From the NCBI RefSeq assembly GCF_004349105.1, contig NZ_SMLB01000010.1:81336-145335 (forward strand): a DNA stretch of 64,000 bases. The letters run 5' to 3'. Positions 24,350 through 34,619 of this stretch are shown piece by piece (within the stretch, counting starts at the first letter, position 1; every line of letters begins with the position of its first letter). The stretch comes from Jiangella aurantiaca (GTDB lineage Bacteria; Actinomycetota; Actinomycetes; Jiangellales; Jiangellaceae). The position numbers were made by a program, and so were the translations under genes. Under the pieces are notes generated by a model. The model did not search any database. It was not told the DNA's origin and saw only the letters and a program-made list of their open reading frames with translations.

Positions 24350-24886
24350 GTGACCGACCCGAGCACCCCGTACCGCGTCTGCGTCGTCTGCGCCGGGAAC
24401 ATCTGCCGGTCGCCCATCGCCGAGTTCGTGCTGCGCCGGCGCCTCGAGGAGGCCGGCCTCGATGAGCTGGTCACCGTCGACTCCGCGGGCACCGGCGGCT
24501 GGCACGCCGGCCAGCAGGCCGACCCGCGCGCGCTCACCGCGCTGCTCGACCACGGCTACGACGGCAGCAGCCACCTGGCCCGGCAGTTCCGTCGCGAGTG
24601 GTTCGACGACGTCGACCTGGTGCTGGCCCTCGACCGCGAGAACTTCGCCGACCTCAGCATGCTGGCACCCGACGACGAAGCCCGCGCCAAGGTGCAGCTG
24701 CTGCGCAGCTACGACGCCGAGGCCGTGGCCGGCGACGACACCGATGTGCCCGACCCCTACTACGGCGACGGCGCGTCGTTCGAGCAGGTGCTGCTCATGA
24801 TCGAGCGGGCCGCCGACGGCTTCGTCGCGGCGGTGCGCGAGGAGATCGAGCTGGACGTGCCGGGCGGTGAGCCCAGTCGACAGTGA
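24350..24886 (+). CDS. Low-molecular-weight protein tyrosine phosphatase family
   Basis: A 178-residue LMW-PTP. The P-loop C-x5-R is Cys14-Arg20 in VCAGNICRSP, and the general-acid Asp lies in VPDPYYGDG. Its end overlaps the fructosamine-kinase start by 20 bp. Beyond phosphotyrosine, LMW-PTPs can dephosphorylate protein-bound ribulosamine 5-phosphate, and bacterial LMW-PTP genes are repeatedly found beside FN3K-type kinases. A deglycation role is therefore as plausible as tyrosine dephosphorylation. Confidence 0.87.
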   Translation: MTDPSTPYRVCVVCAGNICRSPIAEFVLRRRLEEAGLDELVTVDSAGTGGWHAGQQADPRALTALLDHGYDGSSHLARQFRREWFDDVDLVLALDRENFADLSMLAPDDEARAKVQLLRSYDAEAVAGDDTDVPDPYYGDGASFEQVLLMIERAADGFVAAVREEIELDVPGGEPSRQ

Positions 24887-25733
24887 GCATCTGCACACGC
24901 TGCTGGGTACCGCCGTCGAATCGTTCACCCCGGTCGGCGGCGGTTCCATCTGCGAGGCGCGCCGGGCGAGGCTCGACGACGGCCGCACCGTCTTCGTCAA
25001 GACCCGCGCCGGAGCGCCGCCCGGCTTCTTCCGAGCCGAGGCGATCGGCCTGGAACGGCTGGCGGCGGCCGGCGACGGCGTCCCAGTCCCGCAGGTGCTC
25101 GCGCACGACGAGCGCTGCCTGGTCCTCGAGTGGGTCACGACGGGCGTCCCGTCGGCGGCGGCCGCCGAGCGGTTCGGCCGGGCCCTCGCCGCCACGCACC
25201 GCGAGGGCGCCGACGTGTTCGGCTCGGCCGACGGCCCCGGCTGGATCGGCAGCCTCGACCTGCCGCAGGGGCCGTGGGAGCACTGGCCGGACCTGTGGGC
25301 GTACGGACGGCTGGAGCCGTACCTGCGCGCGGCCCGCAAGGCCGGCACCGTCGACAAGCGCACCGTCGCCGACGTCGAGAAGGTCATCGCCGAGCTGCCC
25401 CGGCTGGCCGGCCCGGCCGAGCCGCCCGCGCTGATCCACGGCGACCTCTGGGCCGGCAACGTGCTCTGGACCGAGACCGGCGCCTACCTCGTCGATCCCG
25501 CCGCGCACGGCGGGCACCGCGAGACCGACCTCGCCATGCTCACCCTGTTCGGGCTGCCGCACCTCGACCGCGTGCTCGCCGCGTACGACGAGGCCTGGCC
25601 GCTCGCGCCGGGCTGGCGCGAGCGGCTGCCGCTGCACCAGCTGCACCCGGTGCTCGTCCACGCAGTGCTGTTCGGCGGCTCGTACGGCGCCCAGGCCGGC
25701 CAGCTGGCCCGCCAGGCGCTGCGGCTGGCGTGA
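24867..25733 (+). CDS. Fructosamine/ribulosamine 3-kinase family protein
   Basis: A 288-residue aminoglycoside-phosphotransferase-like kinase of the fructosamine-kinase family. The nucleotide-binding Lys lies in VFVKTRAG, the catalytic loop HGDLWAGN begins at His191 and the metal Asp in YLVDPAAHGG. FN3K-type enzymes phosphorylate C3 of ketoamines on glycated proteins, which then decompose; bacterial members prefer ribulosamines and erythrulosamines. The GTG start lies inside the phosphatase gene, implying coupled translation. Confidence 0.87.
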   Translation: MSPVDSEHLHTLLGTAVESFTPVGGGSICEARRARLDDGRTVFVKTRAGAPPGFFRAEAIGLERLAAAGDGVPVPQVLAHDERCLVLEWVTTGVPSAAAAERFGRALAATHREGADVFGSADGPGWIGSLDLPQGPWEHWPDLWAYGRLEPYLRAARKAGTVDKRTVADVEKVIAELPRLAGPAEPPALIHGDLWAGNVLWTETGAYLVDPAAHGGHRETDLAMLTLFGLPHLDRVLAAYDEAWPLAPGWRERLPLHQLHPVLVHAVLFGGSYGAQAGQLARQALRLA

Positions 25734-25856
25734 GCCGAGCCGGTTTGCCCTACTTGCCCTCCTCCTGAGGTCGGACACGCACGTTCGGCACCGCGAATGA
25801 GCTGGTCCCGGACCGCGACCCGATAGGTTCGCAGCGACCGACCACCCGGGAGAAGC

Positions 25857-26894
25857 ATGATCACGGCTCGAGGGCTCTACAAGCGATACGGCGCGAAGGT
25901 CGCCGTCGACCATCTGTCGTTCGAGGTGCGGCCGGGCATGGTGACCGGCTTCCTCGGACCCAACGGCGCCGGCAAGTCCACCACGATGCGGCTGATGCTC
26001 GACCTGGACAACGGCGGCGGCGAGACGCTGTTCGACGGGCGCAAGTTCGGCACCATCCACCACCCGATGCGCGAGATCGGCGCGGTGCTGGAGGCCAAGG
26101 CGTTCCACCCGACCCGCACCGCGCGCAACCACCTGCGCATGCTGGCCGCCGGCAGCGGCATCCCGTTCTCCCGCGCCGACGAGGTGCTCGAGTTCGTGGG
26201 CCTGTCCGAGGTGAAGACCAAGAAGCCGAAGAGCTTCTCCCTCGGCATGGCGCAGCGACTCGGCCTGGCCCAGGCGCTGCTCGGCGACCCGACGACGCTG
26301 ATCCTCGACGAGCCCGCCAACGGCCTGGACCCGCACGGCATCCACTGGCTGCGCGACGTGCTCAAGTCGCTGGCCCGCGAGGGCCGCACCATCTTCGTCT
26401 CCAGCCACCTGCTGTCGGAGATGTCGCTGATGGCCGACCAGCTGGTGGTCATCGGCCGCGGCACGATGATCTACAACGGCGACGTCGACGGCTTCGTCCA
26501 GCGGTTCACCCAGTCGAGCGTGCTGGTGCGCAGCCCGCAGGCCGCCCAGCTGGCCGAGGTGCTGCGCCGGGTCGACGGCGTCGCCGTCAGCCAGGCGCCG
26601 CAGGACGGGGCGCTGCAGGTCTCCGGCATCGCGACCGCCACGGTCGGCGAGCTCGCGTTCCAGCACAACGTCATGCTGCACGAGCTGGCCACCCAGACAG
26701 CGTCGCTCGAGGCTGCGTTCATGTCCGCCACCGGCGAGTCCGAGGAGTACGTCGCCCGCGAGCTGCTCGGCCCGCCCGGCGGCGAGCCCGCCCTCCAGCC
26801 CGGTGCGCCCGCCGAGCCCTCGGCCGGACCACCGGCGGCGCCACCCGTCCCGCCGTCCCAGCCCGGCGACACCACCCCCGGAGGTGCCGAATGA
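25857..26894 (+). CDS. ABC transporter ATP-binding protein
   Basis: A 345-residue ABC ATPase of the drug/antibiotic-export type. Walker A GPNGAGKS (34-41), signature FSLGMAQRL, Walker B LILDEPANGL and the H-loop SSHLLSEM are present. A Pro/Ala-rich tail of about 45 residues ends the protein. It pairs with the permease that overlaps its stop by four bases. The substrate is unknown. Confidence 0.9.
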   Translation: MITARGLYKRYGAKVAVDHLSFEVRPGMVTGFLGPNGAGKSTTMRLMLDLDNGGGETLFDGRKFGTIHHPMREIGAVLEAKAFHPTRTARNHLRMLAAGSGIPFSRADEVLEFVGLSEVKTKKPKSFSLGMAQRLGLAQALLGDPTTLILDEPANGLDPHGIHWLRDVLKSLAREGRTIFVSSHLLSEMSLMADQLVVIGRGTMIYNGDVDGFVQRFTQSSVLVRSPQAAQLAEVLRRVDGVAVSQAPQDGALQVSGIATATVGELAFQHNVMLHELATQTASLEAAFMSATGESEEYVARELLGPPGGEPALQPGAPAEPSAGPPAAPPVPPSQPGDTTPGGAE

Positions 26895-27670
26895 GCAGCG
26901 CCCTGCGCTTCGAGTGGGTGCGCCTGCGCACCCTGCGGTCGACCTACTGGCTGATCGGCCTCGGCCTGTTGCTCACGGCGGCCATCGCGTTCGGCGTGTC
27001 GTTCGCCACCCGCAACGACATCGTCACCGCCGAGGATGCCGGCATCATCGTCACCGGCGGTGCCGAGCTGGCGCCGTTCCTGGCGATCTTCCTGGCCATC
27101 ATCGGGATCTTCGCCACCGGCCACGAGTACCGGCACGGCACCATCCAGCCGACGCTCACGGCCATCCCGCAGCGCAGCCAGCTGCTGCTGGCGAAGGTGC
27201 TCATGGTGGCGCTGACCGCGGCGGTCATCGCCGTCGTCTCGATGGCCATCAACATCGGCATCGGCAGCCTGTACTGGGGGTCGGGGCCCGACCTGGGCGC
27301 GGAGCCGCTGAACGAGGTGCTGCCCGGCTACGTCGTCTTCGTGGTGCTGTACGCCGTGCTGGGCGCCGCCCTCGGCCAGCTCTTCCGTGGCGTCCCGTCG
27401 GCGCTGGTCATCCTTCTGGTCACGCCGCTGATCGTCGAGACGCTGATCGCCGCGCTGTCGCTGTGGTCGGCCCTCGACTGGCTGCAGCCCGCGCTGAAGT
27501 TCCTGCCGTTCAGCGCCGGTGGACGGCTCATCGCCACCACGCCGTACGAGGCCAGCGGCGGCCCCGAGTTCGACTTCTTCGACCGCTGGGCCTCCGGCGG
27601 GGTGTTCGCGGCGTTCGTCGCGATCATCCTGGTCGTCGCCTGGTCGCTGTTCAAGAAGCGCGACGCCTGA
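26891..27670 (+). CDS. ABC-2-type permease
   Basis: A 259-residue membrane protein with about six helices. The N-terminus (RFEWVRLRTLRSTYWLI) and GHEYRHGTIQPTLTAIPQR are typical of ABC-2 permeases partnering ATPases like the one upstream. No cytoplasmic domain of note. Likely an exporter half dimerising with itself. Confidence 0.86.
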   Translation: MSSALRFEWVRLRTLRSTYWLIGLGLLLTAAIAFGVSFATRNDIVTAEDAGIIVTGGAELAPFLAIFLAIIGIFATGHEYRHGTIQPTLTAIPQRSQLLLAKVLMVALTAAVIAVVSMAINIGIGSLYWGSGPDLGAEPLNEVLPGYVVFVVLYAVLGAALGQLFRGVPSALVILLVTPLIVETLIAALSLWSALDWLQPALKFLPFSAGGRLIATTPYEASGGPEFDFFDRWASGGVFAAFVAIILVVAWSLFKKRDA

Positions 27671-27682
27671 TCGGCGCGGTGG

Positions 27683-28345
27683 TCAGGCGGCGGTGAAGTC
27701 GGCGGTGACGGTCGCCGTCACCTCGATCTGCTCCGGGCGCATCGAGACGACGGGGCCGCCGCCGGAGAGGTCGACCGAGGCCGGGCGAGCGAACCGGACC
27801 ACTCCGCCGCCCTCGAAGCCCTGCTCGTGCCGCCGCAGCCCGGGCTCGTACAGCGCGGTGACGGTGACGCCGGACAGGCCGAGGGCGGCGGCGTAGACGG
27901 CCGCGCGGTCCTGGGCGTCGCGCACGGCCTCGGCCCGCACCTCCCGCTCGACCTCGCGACGGTGCGCCTCGGTGAGCTCCCACTCGACGCCGTCGACGAC
28001 CACGCCGTCGATGGTGCCCACCTCGGTGACCCAGGCCGACAGGGCGCCGAAGTCGGAGAACCGCACGGCCACGCCGGCCGCCGCCACCTGGAACGTCTCG
28101 CTGACGTCGGAGTCGCGCACGTACCGCTGGACGGTGGACACATACAGCTGGTCGGCCGACCACCGAGTGGCCGCTCCCGCCGTCACGTGCCGTTCGGCGT
28201 CGGCGGACAGCCGCGCGTGCAGCTCGGCGACCAGCGGGACGACGTCGGCGGACCGGCGCGCCTCGCGAGCGGCCCGCAGGTGGACGGTGCCGCGTTCGGC
28301 GGGCAGGAACCGCTGCGCCGTCCCGGCGACGGTGATGGTGACCAT
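27683..28345 (-). CDS. SIMPL-domain (DUF541) protein
   Basis: A 220-residue protein matching the SIMPL/DUF541 pattern: VTITVAGTAQR at the start, a central helical portion and the closing MRPEQIEVTATVTADF strand. Members elsewhere are often periplasmic, but I see no signal peptide here. The ATG at 28345 lies 5 bp after the VOC gene stop; the frame upstream is shadow. Confidence 0.75.
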   Translation of the reverse strand: MVTITVAGTAQRFLPAERGTVHLRAAREARRSADVVPLVAELHARLSADAERHVTAGAATRWSADQLYVSTVQRYVRDSDVSETFQVAAAGVAVRFSDFGALSAWVTEVGTIDGVVVDGVEWELTEAHRREVEREVRAEAVRDAQDRAAVYAAALGLSGVTVTALYEPGLRRHEQGFEGGGVVRFARPASVDLSGGGPVVSMRPEQIEVTATVTADFTAA

Positions 28346-28350
28346 GGGGC

Positions 28351-28986
28351 TCAGACCGTGACCTCTCCGTGGTCGGTACGGAAGCGCACCGACCGCACGC
28401 CCGGGCCGCCGTTGGGCGGCAGCCAGCGCACGTCGACATCGTCGAGCGGGTGGTCCTCGGGCTCGCCCAGCCAGGCGGTGACGAAGTGCGGGTCGCCGGC
28501 GATGTCGAGGCTGAGCAACACGACGTCGTGGCCGCCCTTTGACGGGTGCTCGGCGGGGTTGGACTCCCAGTGGACGAAGAACGGCAACTGCGGGTCGTTC
28601 ATCAGGCCCATGACGCCGATCTGCTTCCACACGAGGTCGAAGCCGTCGGGCCGCAGCCGGTGACCGTCGACGGCGGGGCGGCCCAGCCGCTCCTCGATGG
28701 GCGCGAGGTCGTCGACGGCGACCACCCAGCCGAGCCAGCCGCCGCCGGCCGCGGACCGGGCCTTGACCGCCTGCCCGAACGGCACCTTGTCGGCGGCGGG
28801 ATGGTCCAGTGCCGCCACCACCTCGAGGTAGTGCCCACCGGCCAGCGGGAGCACCCGGTTGCGGGTGCCGAACCGTGGATGGATCCCTCCGTCGACGAGC
28901 TCCACTCCGAGCTCTGCGGCCAGCCGCTCCGCAGTGGCGTCGAGTCCGTCCGGTCCTGCGGCGTACGAGACGTGGTCCAGGCGCAT
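28351..28986 (-). CDS. VOC / glyoxalase-like domain protein
   Basis: A 211-residue protein of the glyoxalase_3-like group (MRLDHVSYAAG at the N-terminus, GTRNRVLPLAGGHYLEVVAAL, LPFFVHWESNP). Probably a metal-binding dioxygenase or lyase fold protein with unknown substrate. Co-transcribed with the SIMPL gene, 5 bp away. Confidence 0.75.
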   Translation of the reverse strand: MRLDHVSYAAGPDGLDATAERLAAELGVELVDGGIHPRFGTRNRVLPLAGGHYLEVVAALDHPAADKVPFGQAVKARSAAGGGWLGWVVAVDDLAPIEERLGRPAVDGHRLRPDGFDLVWKQIGVMGLMNDPQLPFFVHWESNPAEHPSKGGHDVVLLSLDIAGDPHFVTAWLGEPEDHPLDDVDVRWLPPNGGPGVRSVRFRTDHGEVTV

Positions 28987-29176
28987 TCGTGCATCGTGGC
29001 AGCCTCCGGACCGGTTTGGCGAGCTGAGCCCGTTCGGCCCGGCCGGCGGTGCGTTACGGTTGCAGATCGGTGATCACTGCGAATCGGGAAGATCGGCACG
29101 AAGGGTCACCGGCACCGGTAGAAATGATCAAGCACCATCTGTGGCATCGATCCAGCACCCCTGGAGGCGACTGCGC

Positions 29177-29452
29177 GTGAGCATCGAGATCACCAGGACC
29201 GCCCGCAGCTACGCCGCCTACCTGGACGGAATCCGGGTCGGCGAACTCATCTACACCCGCCGCGACCGCGAGATCGTGGCCCTGCACACCGTGGTCGAAG
29301 AGGCGGCCGAGGGCAAGGGGGTCGGCGGCGCGCTGGCTCGTGCCCTGCTCGACGACGCCCGCGAAGGCGGCCTGAAGGTCGTCGCACAGTGCCCGTTCGT
29401 GGCCGGCTTCCTCGACCGGCACCCCGAGTACGCAGACCTGCGGGCCGGCTGA
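29177..29452 (+). CDS. Small GNAT-type N-acetyltransferase
   Basis: A 91-residue single-domain protein of the YjdJ/GCN5-related group. EIVALHTVVEEAAEGKGVGG is the acetyl-CoA-binding beta4-alpha3 segment, and CPFVAGFLDRHPEY the family's C-terminal motif. GGAGG ahead of the GTG at 29177 selects this start; the longer open frame upstream is not coding. Confidence 0.82.
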   Translation: MSIEITRTARSYAAYLDGIRVGELIYTRRDREIVALHTVVEEAAEGKGVGGALARALLDDAREGGLKVVAQCPFVAGFLDRHPEYADLRAG

Positions 29453-29461
29453 TCTCCCCTC

Positions 29462-29506
29462 CCTCGTGGGACTCACCGCCGCCTGGGACCTCGCGGTCGG
29501 CGTTGG
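29462..29506 (+). repeat. Dispersed intergenic repeat, copy C
   Basis: Carries CTGGGACCTCGCGGTCGG followed by CGTTGGGCTG, matching copies A (2611-2651) and B (2731-2780). It occupies the gap between the acetyltransferase and thiE stop codons, a convergent junction. Confidence 0.6.
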
Positions 29507-29512
29507 GCTGAG

Positions 29513-30181
29513 CTAGTCCCCCAGCGCCGCCCTCAGACGGCGGGCGGCGCGCTGCGGGTCGGCCGCGGCGGTGATGGCCCGGACGACGACCACCCGGCGG
29601 GCGCCCGCGTCGACCACCTCGGCGACGGTGCGCTCGTCGATGCCGCCGATGGCGAACCACGGCGTGGCCGGCGCGGCCTCGGCGACCGCCCGGACGGTGT
29701 GGACGCCGACCGCCGGCCGGCCCTGCTTGGTGGGGGTCGGCCAGACCGGCCCGACGCAGAAGTAGTCGACGTCGGGGTCGGCCTCGGCGACCGCGGCCTG
29801 CTCGACGGAGTGCGTCGACCGTCCGAGCAGCACGTCCGGGCCGAGCAGCCGCCGGCTTGCCGCGACCGGGAGGTCCTCCTGGCCGGTGTGCAGGATCGCC
29901 GAGCCGGCCAGCTCCGCGAGATCGGCGCGGTCGTTGACGGCCACCAGGGCGCCGTAGTCCGCCGCGACCTTCGCCATGAGCGGCTGCAGCTCCAGCTCGG
30001 TCCGCGCGTCCAGCGTCTTGTCACGCAGTTGGACGATGTCGACGCCGCCGGACAGCGCCGCGTGCAGGAACCGCTCCAGGTCGCCGCGGTCGCGCCGGGC
30101 GTCTGTGCACAGGTACAGCCGGGCGTCGGCCAGCCGCCGGCGCCGCCGCGCCGCCGTCGTCGCATCGGGTGCCGTGGTCAC
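29513..30181 (-). CDS. thiE: Thiamine-phosphate synthase
   Basis: A 222-residue TIM-barrel enzyme that joins HMP-pyrophosphate and thiazole phosphate. [30 protein letters not shown] and [12 protein letters not shown] are the expected motifs, the last in the diphosphate loop. The GTG at 30181 is chosen; a longer frame to 30298 runs backwards through the TPP riboswitch and is implausible. Divergent from thiOSG, so it lies outside the riboswitch transcript. Confidence 0.9.
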   Translation of the reverse strand: MTTAPDATTAARRRRRLADARLYLCTDARRDRGDLERFLHAALSGGVDIVQLRDKTLDARTELELQPLMAKVAADYGALVAVNDRADLAELAGSAILHTGQEDLPVAASRRLLGPDVLLGRSTHSVEQAAVAEADPDVDYFCVGPVWPTPTKQGRPAVGVHTVRAVAEAAPATPWFAIGGIDERTVAEVVDAGARRVVVVRAITAAADPQRAARRLRAALGD

Positions 30182-30232
30182 AGCCGGAGTCTGCCACGGC
30201 CCGCTCAAGGTCGAGGAGTACGGTGGAGGGTG

Positions 30233-30313
30233 CACGGGAGCCCTGGCGGCAGGGCTGAGAGGGCCAGCAGGCCGACCGTAGAACCTGAACTGGGTCATGC
30301 CAGCGGAGGGAGC
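30233..30313 (+). promoter_or_regulatory. TPP riboswitch
   Basis: Contains the thi-box core: GGCAGGGCTGAGAGG, then GAACCTGAACTGGGTCATGC and CAGCGGAGGGA. The last element holds the AGGGA that is the ribosome site of thiO (GTG at 30319), so ligand binding can block translation directly. It reads rightward into thiOSG. Confidence 0.95.
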
Positions 30314-30318
30314 GCATC

Positions 30319-31472
30319 GTGAGTGTGGACGTGGCCGTGGTCGGCTGCGGCATCATCGGCGCCGCGGTCGCCTGGCGCCTGTCGCAGCTCGGCCTGACGG
30401 TCGTGTGTCTCGACCCGGCGCCGGGCGACGGCGCCACGTACGCGGCCGCGGGCATGCTGGCCGACGTCACCGAGGCGGAGTTCGGCGAAGACCACCTGAC
30501 GGCGCTGAACGTTGCCTCGGCGCGGGCCTGGCCGGGCTTCGCCGCCGAGCTGAGCCTCGCCTCGGGCATGGACCTGGCGTTCCGCCGCACCGGCACGCTG
30601 ACCGTCGCCTACGACTCCGGCGACCGGCAGCAGCTGCGCCGGCTGCTCGAGCTGCGCCGCGGCCTCGGGCTGCCGATCGAGGAGATCACGGTCGACGACG
30701 CCCGCGGGCTGGAGCCGCTGCTCGGCCCGCGGATCGCCGCCGCCACATGGACGCCGGACGAGCACCAGACCGACCCGCGCCGGGTGCACGCGGCGCTGCT
30801 GTCCGTCCTGGCGGACCGGGGCGTGGCGGTGGCCCACCGGCGGGTCGCCGAGCTGAGCCTCACCCCGTCGGGCACCGTCGACGGGGTGGTGGACGATCAC
30901 GGCACCCGGCACCGCACCGGGTCGGTGGTGCTGGCGGCCGGCTGGGCCAGCCGCGAGCTGGCCCGCGCGCTGCCGGGCCTCGGCGGGGCCCCGACCCGGC
31001 CGGTCAAGGGGCAGGTGCTGCGGCTGGACGCGTCCGGACAACCGGGGTTCAGCCTGGGCCGGGTGGTCCGCGGCTTCGTGCAGGCCCGGCCGGTCTATCT
31101 CGTGCCGCGGCCGGACGGCGAGGTCGTCGTCGGCGCCACCAGCGAGGAGCAGCCCGACGACCGGCGGGTCACCGCGGGCGGGACGTTCGCGATCCTGCGC
31201 GACGCGCGGGCGCTGATCCCCGGCATCGACGAGCTGCCACTGACCGAGCTGACCGCGCGGGCCCGGCCGGGCAGCCCGGACAACCTGCCGCTGATCGGCG
31301 ATTCCGGCATTCCGGGCCTGCTGCTGGCCACCGGCCACTACCGCAACGGCATCCTGCTCGCGCCGCTCACCGCGTCTGCGCTCGCCGCTCGGTACGGTGC
31401 GGGAACGGTGCCCGAGTGGGCGGCGGCCGCCGACCCACGCCGGTTCGCCGCGACTGTGACGGGAGGACCCAC

Positions 31473-31476
<4 letters not shown>
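30319..31476 (+). CDS. thiO: Glycine oxidase ThiO
   Basis: A 385-residue FAD-dependent amine oxidase of the DAO family. Dinucleotide motif [16 protein letters not shown] at the N-terminus, the [10 protein letters not shown] substrate region and the C-terminal [12 protein letters not shown] and [12 protein letters not shown] motifs are present. It oxidises glycine to the imine used for thiazole formation in aerobic bacteria. The GTG start is embedded in riboswitch control; the stop overlaps thiS (ATGA). Confidence 0.92.
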
Positions 31477-32487
<1,011 letters not shown>

Positions 32488-32548
32488 CCGTCCCGGGGGT
32501 CGGAGTCCGGCTGTCGCCGGATGATCGTTCCTGGCACGATTCGTCCTC

Positions 32549-33139
32549 ATGGGTCTGATCGACGTGCTCCTGCTCGACCTCGACGGCGTGGTACGCCACT
32601 ACGAGCCCGCGGCGACGGAGGCGATCGAGAGGCGCTGCGGACTGCCACCGGGGAAACTGCACGAGACGGCGTTCGAGCCGCGGTTGCTCCAGTCGGTCGT
32701 CACCGGCGGCTTCACCCGCGCGCAGTGGGTCGACCGCGTCGCCCAGACCGTCGGCCCGGTCGCCGCCACCGCCTGGGCGACGCAGCGCCCGTCCGTCGAC
32801 CGCGAGGTGCTCGGCCTCGTGCGCAGGCTGCGGGTGGCGGGCGTCCGAGTCGGCCTGCTCACCAACGGCACCGACCGCATCGCCGCCGAACTGGCCGAAC
32901 TGCGCATCGCCGACGACTTCGACCAGGTGTTCAACTCCGCGCAGATCGGCGTGGCCAAACCCGACCTGCGAATCTTCATGCACGTGCTGCGCGTGCTGGG
33001 CGTCGAGCGGTCGTCCGTCCTGTTCCTCGACGACTCCGCGGCGAACGTGCGCGGGGCGGGGGCGGTGGGCATGCGGGCGCACCTGTTCACGTCGGCGAGC
33101 GACCTCACCGACGCCTGCAAGATGTATCGGCTGATCTGA
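32549..33139 (+). CDS. HAD-superfamily hydrolase
   Basis: A 196-residue HAD phosphatase-like protein. Motif I reads DLDGVVRHY (nucleophile Asp of DxD; the second acid is replaced by Gly-Val, as in several HAD subgroups), motif II LLTNG, motif III KPDLRIF and motif IV FLDDSAANV. The substrate is unknown. Not obviously operonic. Confidence 0.82.
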   Translation: MGLIDVLLLDLDGVVRHYEPAATEAIERRCGLPPGKLHETAFEPRLLQSVVTGGFTRAQWVDRVAQTVGPVAATAWATQRPSVDREVLGLVRRLRVAGVRVGLLTNGTDRIAAELAELRIADDFDQVFNSAQIGVAKPDLRIFMHVLRVLGVERSSVLFLDDSAANVRGAGAVGMRAHLFTSASDLTDACKMYRLI

Positions 33140-33190
33140 CCGCCGGTGTCGGTGGTGTCCGCTACGGTCTGACGCACGGGGGTGAGGCCC

Positions 33191-33709
33191 ATGACAGACA
33201 TCGACGGGGTGGTGCCGCTGACGCGGGTCGAGCCGCCGCTGCGGGCAGCCGAGAAGGACGCGCTGGTGCTGCGGCTGGACTTCCTGCGCGAGACGGTGGT
33301 CAACAAGGTGGCCGGGCTGAGCACCGCGCAGGCCACTACGGCCTCCGTCCCGCCGAGCACGCTCACCCCGGCCGGCATCGTCCGCCATCTCATGTGCGTG
33401 GAGCGGTGGTGGTTCGCGATCGACTTCGCCGCTCTGCCCGACGTGCCGGGGCCCTGGGGCGAGCACGACGCCGGGGGCTTCGACCTCGAGCCCGGCGAGA
33501 CGCTGGCGTCGGTCGTTCGCACCTATCTCGCCGAGTGCGCCCGGTCCAACGAGGTCATCGCCGCCCACTCCTTCGACGACGTCGCGCGTGGCGAGGGCAT
33601 GGACTTCGACCTGCGCTACGCCGTCGTCCACCTCATCGAGGAGACCGGGCGGCACTGCGGCCACCTCGACCTCCTCCGCGAGGCCATCGACGGTGCCGTC
33701 GGCGAGTGA
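33191..33709 (+). CDS. DinB/DUF664 family protein
   Basis: A 172-residue four-helix protein. The pattern LTPAGIVRHLMCVERWWF with the later YAVVHLIEETGRHCGHLDLLRE gives the three metal-binding His positions of the DinB/YfiT fold. Members include thiol-dependent (mycothiol/bacillithiol) transferases. ATG at 33191 with GGGGGTGAG upstream is preferred over the GTG at 33182. Confidence 0.85.
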   Translation: MTDIDGVVPLTRVEPPLRAAEKDALVLRLDFLRETVVNKVAGLSTAQATTASVPPSTLTPAGIVRHLMCVERWWFAIDFAALPDVPGPWGEHDAGGFDLEPGETLASVVRTYLAECARSNEVIAAHSFDDVARGEGMDFDLRYAVVHLIEETGRHCGHLDLLREAIDGAVGE

Positions 33710-33751
33710 CCGTCAGCCCATGCCTAGATGTCCTGACACCGCCGAGGCGTA

Positions 33752-33769
33752 ACCGACAGGTGTGTCGGT
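33752..33769. terminator. Small hairpin between convergent genes
   Basis: ACCGACA and TGTCGGT form a perfect 7-bp stem with a GGTG loop, between the DinB and AlaX-like genes. A modest candidate terminator. Confidence 0.4.
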
Positions 33770-33775
33770 GACAGA

Positions 33776-34513
33776 TCAGTCGACGAGCTTGAGGCGGATG
33801 CGGCGGAAGCCGCGGCCCTTGTTCTCGACCTTGGCCACCTCGATACGGCCGATCTGCTTGGTCGACGCGACGTGGGTGCCGCCGTCGGCCTGCAGGTCGA
33901 GGCCGCGGATGTCGACCAGGCGGATGTCCTGGAGGTCGGGCGGCAGCAGGTCGGTCGCCGTCTTGACGATGGGGCCGAGGGCGTAGGCCTCGGCGCGGGG
34001 CAGCACGCGGACGTCGATGACGCGGTCGGCGGCCACCTCGGCGTTGAGCTTCTCCGTCAGGCTGTCCTTGAACCCGGCCGGCACCTCGGCGAGGTCGAAG
34101 TCGAGACGAGCCTGGCCGGGCTCCATGTTGCCGCCGGTCACCGGCACCCCGAAGTCGCGGGCCATGACGCCGCAGAGCACGTGCAGCCCGGAGTGGGTGC
34201 GCATCAGCAGGCTGCGCCGCTCGTCGTCCACAGCGCCGCGGACCTGCGTCCCGAGCGGCGGCAGCGGGTCGTCCGGGTCGGGAACGAGCCACAGGTCGTC
34301 CCGCGGCCGGACGCCGACGATGCGGGTCCGGACGCCGCCCCAGATCAGGACGCCCTGGTCCGGCGGCTGGCCGCCGCCGCCCGGGTAGAAGGCGGACCGG
34401 TCGAGGACCAGGCCCTCCTCCGGATCGCTGGCGAGGACCGTGCAGTCCCACTCGCGCAGCGTCTGGTCGTCGAGCTCGAGCCGGTGAGTACGGCCGTGGT
34501 GATCGTGTCGCAC
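33776..34513 (-). CDS. AlaX-type alanyl-tRNA editing protein
   Basis: A 245-residue free-standing editing domain related to AlaRS. Zinc motifs are the HSGLH pair in MRTHSGLHVLCG and the GGTHVAST His; AFYPGGGGQPPD is the AlaX/ThrRS editing signature. It hydrolyses Ser- or Gly-tRNA(Ala). Its promoter lies in the short gap before the duplicated gabD end. Confidence 0.88.
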   Translation of the reverse strand: MRHDHHGRTHRLELDDQTLREWDCTVLASDPEEGLVLDRSAFYPGGGGQPPDQGVLIWGGVRTRIVGVRPRDDLWLVPDPDDPLPPLGTQVRGAVDDERRSLLMRTHSGLHVLCGVMARDFGVPVTGGNMEPGQARLDFDLAEVPAGFKDSLTEKLNAEVAADRVIDVRVLPRAEAYALGPIVKTATDLLPPDLQDIRLVDIRGLDLQADGGTHVASTKQIGRIEVAKVENKGRGFRRIRLKLVD

Positions 34514-34532
34514 CTTCGCGACCGTACTCCCA

Positions 34533-34619
34533 GCTCCGGACGTCAGGGAAGGCTGATCGCCACGTACTTGGTCTCGAGATACTCCTCGATCCCCTCGGCG
34601 CCGCCCTCGCGGCCGAAGC
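34533..34619 (-). repeat. Truncated duplicate of the gabD 3' end (87-bp direct repeat, copy 1)
   Basis: Identical over 87 bp, except one base, to 34823-34909 in the same orientation. It contains the last 24 codons and stop of the aldehyde dehydrogenase gene (ending ETKYVAISLP). It is not a gene; it is the outer flank of the 203-bp inserted segment 34620-34822. Confidence 0.92.

Noticed and set aside
29513..30298. A longer ThiE starting at 30298
   Set aside because: The extension is the TPP riboswitch read backwards and has no homology.
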